DNA from: Streptomyces albus subsp. chlorinus
GTDB lineage: Bacteria; Actinomycetota; Actinomycetes; Streptomycetales; Streptomycetaceae
Assembly: GCF_013302895.1 (NCBI RefSeq)
Contig: NZ_VJOK01000001.1
Span: 5,322,793-5,368,705 of the forward strand
Direction: 5' to 3'
Length of the DNA: 45,913 bases
In this document: in pieces, positions 42,488 through 45,913 of the stretch
Layout: each line of letters begins with the position of its first letter
Position numbering within the stretch: the stretch's first letter is position 1
Program-made: the position numbers and the translations under genes
Notes under the pieces: model-generated
Database searches by the model: none
What the model saw: the letters and a program-made list of their open reading frames with translations, nothing else
Told to the model about the DNA's origin: nothing

Positions 42488-43762
42488 CTACTTGCCCAGT
42501 GTGGGGTAGAGCGGGTGCTTCCCGGCGAGGGCGGAGACCCGGGCGGCCAGCGCCTTGCCCTTCGCGTCGTCGAAGTCGGGCAGCAGCGCCTCGGCGATGA
42601 TGTCGGCGACCTCGGTGAAGTCCTCGTCCTGGAAGCCCCGGGTGGCCAGCGCGGGCGTGCCGATGCGCAGGCCGGAGGTCACCATCGGGGGACGCGGGTC
42701 GTTGGGGACCGCGTTGCGGTTGACGGTGATGCCGATGTCGTGCAGCCGGTCCTCGGCCTGCTGCCCGTCCAGCGCGCTGTTGCGCAGGTCGACCAGGACG
42801 AGGTGCACGTCGGTGCCGCCGGACAGCACGGAGACGCCCGCGTCCACCGCGTCCTGCCGCAGCAGGCGCTCGGCGAGGATGCGCGCGCCGGCGAGGGTGC
42901 GGCGCTGGCGCTCCTTGAACTCGTCGCTGGCGGCGACCTTGAAGGCCACCGCCTTGGCGGCGATGACGTGCTCCAGCGGACCGCCCTGCTGGCCGGGGAA
43001 GACCGCGGAGTTGATCTTCTTCGCGTGCTCCTTCTTCGCCAGGATCACGCCGCCTCGGGGGCCGCCGAGGGTCTTGTGCGTGGTGGTGGTGACCACGTCC
43101 GCGTACGGCACCGGGCTCGGGTGCAGTCCCGCCGCGACCAGCCCGGCGAAGTGCGCCATGTCCACCATGAGGTACGCGCCGACCTCGTCGGCGACACGGC
43201 GGAAGGCCGCGAAGTCGAGCTGGCGCGGGTAGGCGGACCAGCCCGCGATGATCAGCTGCGGGCGGTGCTCCTTGGCCAGCCGCTCGACCTCGTCCATGTC
43301 GATCCGGCTGGTGGCCTCGTCGACCTTGTAGGCGACGACGTTGTAGAGCTTGCCCGAAAAGTTGATCTTCATGCCGTGGGTGAGGTGCCCACCGTGCGCC
43401 AGGTCCAGGCCCAGGATGGTGTCGCCCGGCTTGAGGAGGGCGAACATCGCGGCGGCGTTCGCCTGCGCGCCCGAGTGCGGCTGCACATTGGCCGCCTCGG
43501 CGCCGAACAGCGCCTTCACCCGGTCCCTGGCCAGGTCCTCGACCACGTCGACGTACTCGCAGCCGCCGTAGTAGCGGCGGCCCGGGTAGCCCTCGGCGTA
43601 CTTGTTGGTGAGGACCGAACCCTGTGCCTCCATGGAGGCGACCGGAGCGAAGTTCTCCGAGGCGATCATCTCGAGGGTGGACTGCTGACGGTGGAGTTCG
43701 GCGTCGACGGCGGCGGCGACGTCGGGGTCGACCTCGTGGAGAGAGCCGTTCAGTAGCGACAT
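42488..43762 (-). CDS. glyA: Serine hydroxymethyltransferase
   Basis: A PLP enzyme that interconverts serine and glycine with tetrahydrofolate. 424 residues, normal length. Seen: LEMIASENFAPVASMEAQGS, NKYAEGYPGRRYYGGCEYVD, LAHGGHLTHGMKINFSGKLY, DMAHFAGLVAAGLHPSPVPY and the PLP lysine at residue 230 in VTTTTHKTLGGPRGG. It lies 65 bases downstream of gcvH on the same strand and takes the methylene-THF made by the glycine cleavage system. Probably part of the riboswitch-controlled transcript from gcvT. Confidence 0.97.
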   Translation of the reverse strand: MSLLNGSLHEVDPDVAAAVDAELHRQQSTLEMIASENFAPVASMEAQGSVLTNKYAEGYPGRRYYGGCEYVDVVEDLARDRVKALFGAEAANVQPHSGAQANAAAMFALLKPGDTILGLDLAHGGHLTHGMKINFSGKLYNVVAYKVDEATSRIDMDEVERLAKEHRPQLIIAGWSAYPRQLDFAAFRRVADEVGAYLMVDMAHFAGLVAAGLHPSPVPYADVVTTTTHKTLGGPRGGVILAKKEHAKKINSAVFPGQQGGPLEHVIAAKAVAFKVAASDEFKERQRRTLAGARILAERLLRQDAVDAGVSVLSGGTDVHLVLVDLRNSALDGQQAEDRLHDIGITVNRNAVPNDPRPPMVTSGLRIGTPALATRGFQDEDFTEVADIIAEALLPDFDDAKGKALAARVSALAGKHPLYPTLGK

Positions 43763-43826
43763 GGAAGAACCATCCCTGGGAAAAAGGCGGCGGGGCGGGC
43801 GGCCTCGGTCGCCCGAGGCGGGAGCG

Positions 43827-44207
43827 TCAGGAACCGGAGGCGAACGCGGCGTACTCGTCGGCCGTCAGCAGGTCGTCCGGCACCTCGGTGACCTTCACCT
43901 TGAACAGCCAGCCGCCCTCGAACGGGGCGGAGTTCACCAGCGCCGGGTCGTCCACGACGTCCTGGTTGATCTGCGTGACCTCGCCGGAGGCCGGGGAGTA
44001 GAGGTCGCTGACGGACTTGGTGGACTCCAGCTCGCCGCAGGTCTCACCCGCGGTGACGGTGTCCCCGACCTCGGGGAGCTGGACGAAGACGACGTCGCCG
44101 AGCGCGTTCGCGGCGTGCTCGGTGATGCCGACCGTCGCGACGCCGTCCTCGGCGTCCGACAGCCACTCGTGCTCCTTGCTGTAGCGGAGCTGCTCAGGGT
44201 TGCTCAT
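43827..44207 (-). CDS. gcvH: Glycine cleavage system H protein
   Basis: The lipoyl carrier that shuttles the aminomethyl group between P, T and L proteins. 126 residues, the usual length, starting MSNPEQLRYSKEHEWLS, with VGITEHAANALGDVVFVQLP and the lipoylated Lys64 in GELESTKSVSDLYSP. It follows gcvT by 113 bases. The gcvP gene is not in this window, as is usual in Streptomyces where it lies elsewhere. Confidence 0.97.
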   Translation of the reverse strand: MSNPEQLRYSKEHEWLSDAEDGVATVGITEHAANALGDVVFVQLPEVGDTVTAGETCGELESTKSVSDLYSPASGEVTQINQDVVDDPALVNSAPFEGGWLFKVKVTEVPDDLLTADEYAAFASGS

Positions 44208-44320
44208 GGGTCGATTCTCCCGGATGCGTGAGGTGGGACGGAAAGCGGTCTTGGCAGGTGGAACGGGCCGGCCGGGCCGGCCGCGCGGCCGCCGGTGCGG
44301 CCGCCGGGGCCGGCGGCGGG

Positions 44321-45451
44321 TCAGCCCCGCTTGTAGAAGGGCAGCGCCACGACCTCGTAGGGCTCCTGGGAGCCGCGGATGTCCACCGCGAGGCGGGTCC
44401 CCGGCGCGGCGTGCGCGGACTCGACGTACGCCATGGCGATGGGCTTGCCCAGGGTGGGGGAGGGGGCGCCCGAGGTGACCTCGCCCACGGTGTCACCGCC
44501 GGCCAGCACGGCGAAGCCCGCGCGCGGCACCCGGCGCCCCTCGGCGACCAGGCCGACCAGCTTGCGGGGCGGCGCGGTCGCGGCGCGCTCGGCCGCCGCC
44601 GCGAGGGCGTCCCGGCCGACGAAGCGGCCCTCGTTCGTGGTCTTCTCGAACTTGACGGTCCTGCCCAGACCGGCGTCGAAGGGGGTCAGCGAGGTGGACA
44701 GCTCGTGCCCGTACAGCGGCATGCCCGCCTCCAGGCGCAGCGTGTCGCGGCAGCTGAGCCCGCACGGCACCAGGTTCGCGTCCCCTCCCGCCCGGGTGAG
44801 CGCCTCCCACACCTCGACGGCGTCCTGGGGGGAGACGAACAGCTCGAACCCGTCCTCGCCCGTGTACCCCGTACGGGCGATGAGGGCGGGCTTGCCGGCG
44901 ACGAGGTCGCGCTCGCCCGCGTAGTAGCGCAGGCCGTCCACGTCGTAGGAGGTGAGCTTCTTCAGGATGCCCGCGGCGGCCGGGCCCTGGACGGCGATGA
45001 GCGCGTACTTGTCGCGGTCGTCGCGCACCTCGGCGCCGAACCCGTCCTGCCGCGCGACCAGCGCGTCCAGCACCGTCTGCGCGTTCGCCGCGTTGGCGAC
45101 GACCATGTACTCCTGCTCGTCCTGCTGGCCCAGCCGGTAGACGATCAGGTCGTCGAGGATGCCGCCGTCCTCGTCGCAGATCATGGTGTAGCGGGCACGG
45201 CCGACGGCCAGTTTGGAGAGGTTGCCGACCAGCGCGTAGTCCAGCAGCTCGCCCGCCTGCGGTCCGGTGATGGTGATCTCCCCCATGTGGGAGAGGTCGA
45301 ACAGGCCGGCGGCGGAGCGCACGGCCAGGTGCTCCTCCCGCTCGCTGCCGTAGCGCAGCGGCATGTCCCAGCCCGCGAAGTCGGTCATGGTCGCGCCCAG
45401 CGCGCGGTGCGTGGCGTCCAGGGCGGTCTTGCGGGTGGCCGGCTCGGTCAT
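44321..45451 (-). CDS. gcvT: Glycine cleavage system T protein (aminomethyltransferase)
   Basis: Releases ammonia and transfers the C1 unit from the H-protein arm to tetrahydrofolate. 376 residues: RALGATMTDFAGWDMPLRYG, FDLSHMGEITITGPQAGELL, ARTGYTGEDGFELFVSPQDA, CRDTLRLEAGMPLYGHEL and a C-terminal barrel with VTSGAPSPTLGKPIAMAYV. The ATG at 45451 has GGGAG 5 bases upstream; an in-frame ATG at 45511 lies inside the riboswitch and is unlikely. First gene after the glycine riboswitch. Confidence 0.97.
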   Translation of the reverse strand: MTEPATRKTALDATHRALGATMTDFAGWDMPLRYGSEREEHLAVRSAAGLFDLSHMGEITITGPQAGELLDYALVGNLSKLAVGRARYTMICDEDGGILDDLIVYRLGQQDEQEYMVVANAANAQTVLDALVARQDGFGAEVRDDRDKYALIAVQGPAAAGILKKLTSYDVDGLRYYAGERDLVAGKPALIARTGYTGEDGFELFVSPQDAVEVWEALTRAGGDANLVPCGLSCRDTLRLEAGMPLYGHELSTSLTPFDAGLGRTVKFEKTTNEGRFVGRDALAAAAERAATAPPRKLVGLVAEGRRVPRAGFAVLAGGDTVGEVTSGAPSPTLGKPIAMAYVESAHAAPGTRLAVDIRGSQEPYEVVALPFYKRG

Positions 45452-45497
45452 TCGGGCTCCCAGGTGCGGATCGGTTCCGAAGAGGGGTGTGACAACG

Positions 45498-45736
45498 GAT
45501 GTCCTCCCCATCTGTCATCGGAACCTGAGAGGTTCGCCGACAGCTCCGAAGCGGCCGGAGCGCGGCTTGCACCTTGGGTGGGACCACCGCAGCCGCACGG
45601 GGCGCGAGACGGGGTCCGCTTTTCAGATCTGCCTCACCCGTGCGGTAACGGGGCCTGAGAGATTCAAGGGAGGATCTTGCTCCTTCGGCGCCCTGGCGTG
45701 CGGCTCGCGCTGCGCGCCGGGGACTCTCCCGCGCGG
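45498..45736 (-). ncRNA. Tandem glycine riboswitch
   Basis: On the minus strand the leader of gcvT holds two aptamers. Each has the conserved CTCTCAGG core: GAATCTCTCAGGCCCC in the first (45647-45665 region) and GAACCTCTCAGGTTCC in the second (45520-45535 region). The first begins with CGCGGGAGAGTCC near 45736 and contains GCCGAAGGAGCAA; the second ends with GGGGAGGACATCC near 45498. A linker with AGGCAGATCTGAAAAGCGG joins them. Binding of glycine is expected to turn on gcvT. Confidence 0.92.
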
Positions 45737-45821
45737 GTTCGAACGGCCGGTATGCAGTTGGTGCGCACATCATCGCACGGGTGAGCGCGCCGTGGCTGCC
45801 CCTGAGCGGAAGCCGTCCGCC

Positions 45822-45849
45822 TTGAATCGCATTACCTCTTCTTTACACT
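45822..45849 (+). promoter_or_regulatory. Vegetative-type promoter of the divergent gene
   Basis: TTGAAT (45822-45827) and TACACT (45844-45849) with 16 bases between, in an AT-richer patch. It points to the gene starting at 45895. Confidence 0.6.
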
Positions 45850-45894
45850 TGGCGGCAGCGGCGGCCCGGCCGCCGCGTCTGGGAGGGGGCACCT

Positions 45895-45913
45895 GTGGGC
45901 AGCCTGAGCTGTG
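45895..45913 (+). CDS. Start of a gene cut by the window end
   Basis: GGGAGGGGG lies about 5 bases before the GTG at 45895, which reads VGSLSC before the window ends. The ribosome site and the promoter at 45822 support a real start, but the product cannot be told from six residues. Confidence 0.5.

Overview
The window is high-GC actinobacterial DNA, very probably Streptomyces. Third codon positions are strongly GC-biased, GTG starts and GGAGG ribosome sites are common, and the backbone carries a clustered GlgE pathway, tandem L,D-transpeptidases, a SpoIIE-type phosphatase and a glycine-riboswitch-led gcvT-gcvH-glyA-sdaA block. From memory this order resembles the S. coelicolor SCO5441-SCO5472 region; that comparison was not run.

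Layout. 1-4,697 (minus): glgE, treS and the start of maltokinase, which convert trehalose to maltose, then maltose-1-phosphate, then alpha-glucan. 5,082-10,219: a secreted M4 metalloprotease, a TetR regulator divergent from an FAD monooxygenase whose start is broken by an in-frame TGA, and an MFS exporter. 10,321-15,637: glgX and two tandem L,D-transpeptidases, diverging around a perfect 26-bp palindrome. 15,784-24,701: an enoyl-CoA hydratase, an ATPase-type anti-sigma regulator, small conserved proteins, Dps, a PAS-GAF-SpoIIE-ATPase phosphatase and a family 2 glycosyltransferase. 24,784-27,179: a TetR gene divergent from a flavin protein and a ferredoxin-linked reductase. 27,371-30,171: probable copper-related secreted proteins behind a promoter with a TACCCCC/GGGGGTA operator in its spacer. 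30,220-33,322: a frameshifted LysE gene, an SDR and LtrA. 40,794-45,913: sdaA, glyA, gcvH, gcvT, a tandem glycine riboswitch and the first codons of a divergent gene.

The most interesting part is a 7.4-kb island at 33,405-40,839. It is bounded by a perfect 46-bp direct repeat of the 3' end of sdaA, so it looks like an element integrated into a protein-coding gene, with the repeat rebuilding the last 14 codons and stop of sdaA. Four CAGGGA boxes spaced 11/21/11 bp lie beside the right repeat, like recombinase or excisionase arm sites. No integrase is present. Inside are decayed genes at the left (a kinase and a NucS-like gene), orphan type I-E-like CRISPR repeats at 34,538 and 40,038/40,098 in the same orientation, and between them a cargo of a hexapeptide acyltransferase, a glycosyltransferase, an NAD-dependent epimerase, a frameshifted XRE regulator preceded by three GTARCCC boxes at exact 10-bp spacing, and two small genes. 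The cargo appears to occupy the position of a CRISPR spacer.

At least four genes carry a single-base frameshift and one an early stop. Several of the shifts lie in C or G runs, so sequencing error must be excluded before calling them pseudogenes.
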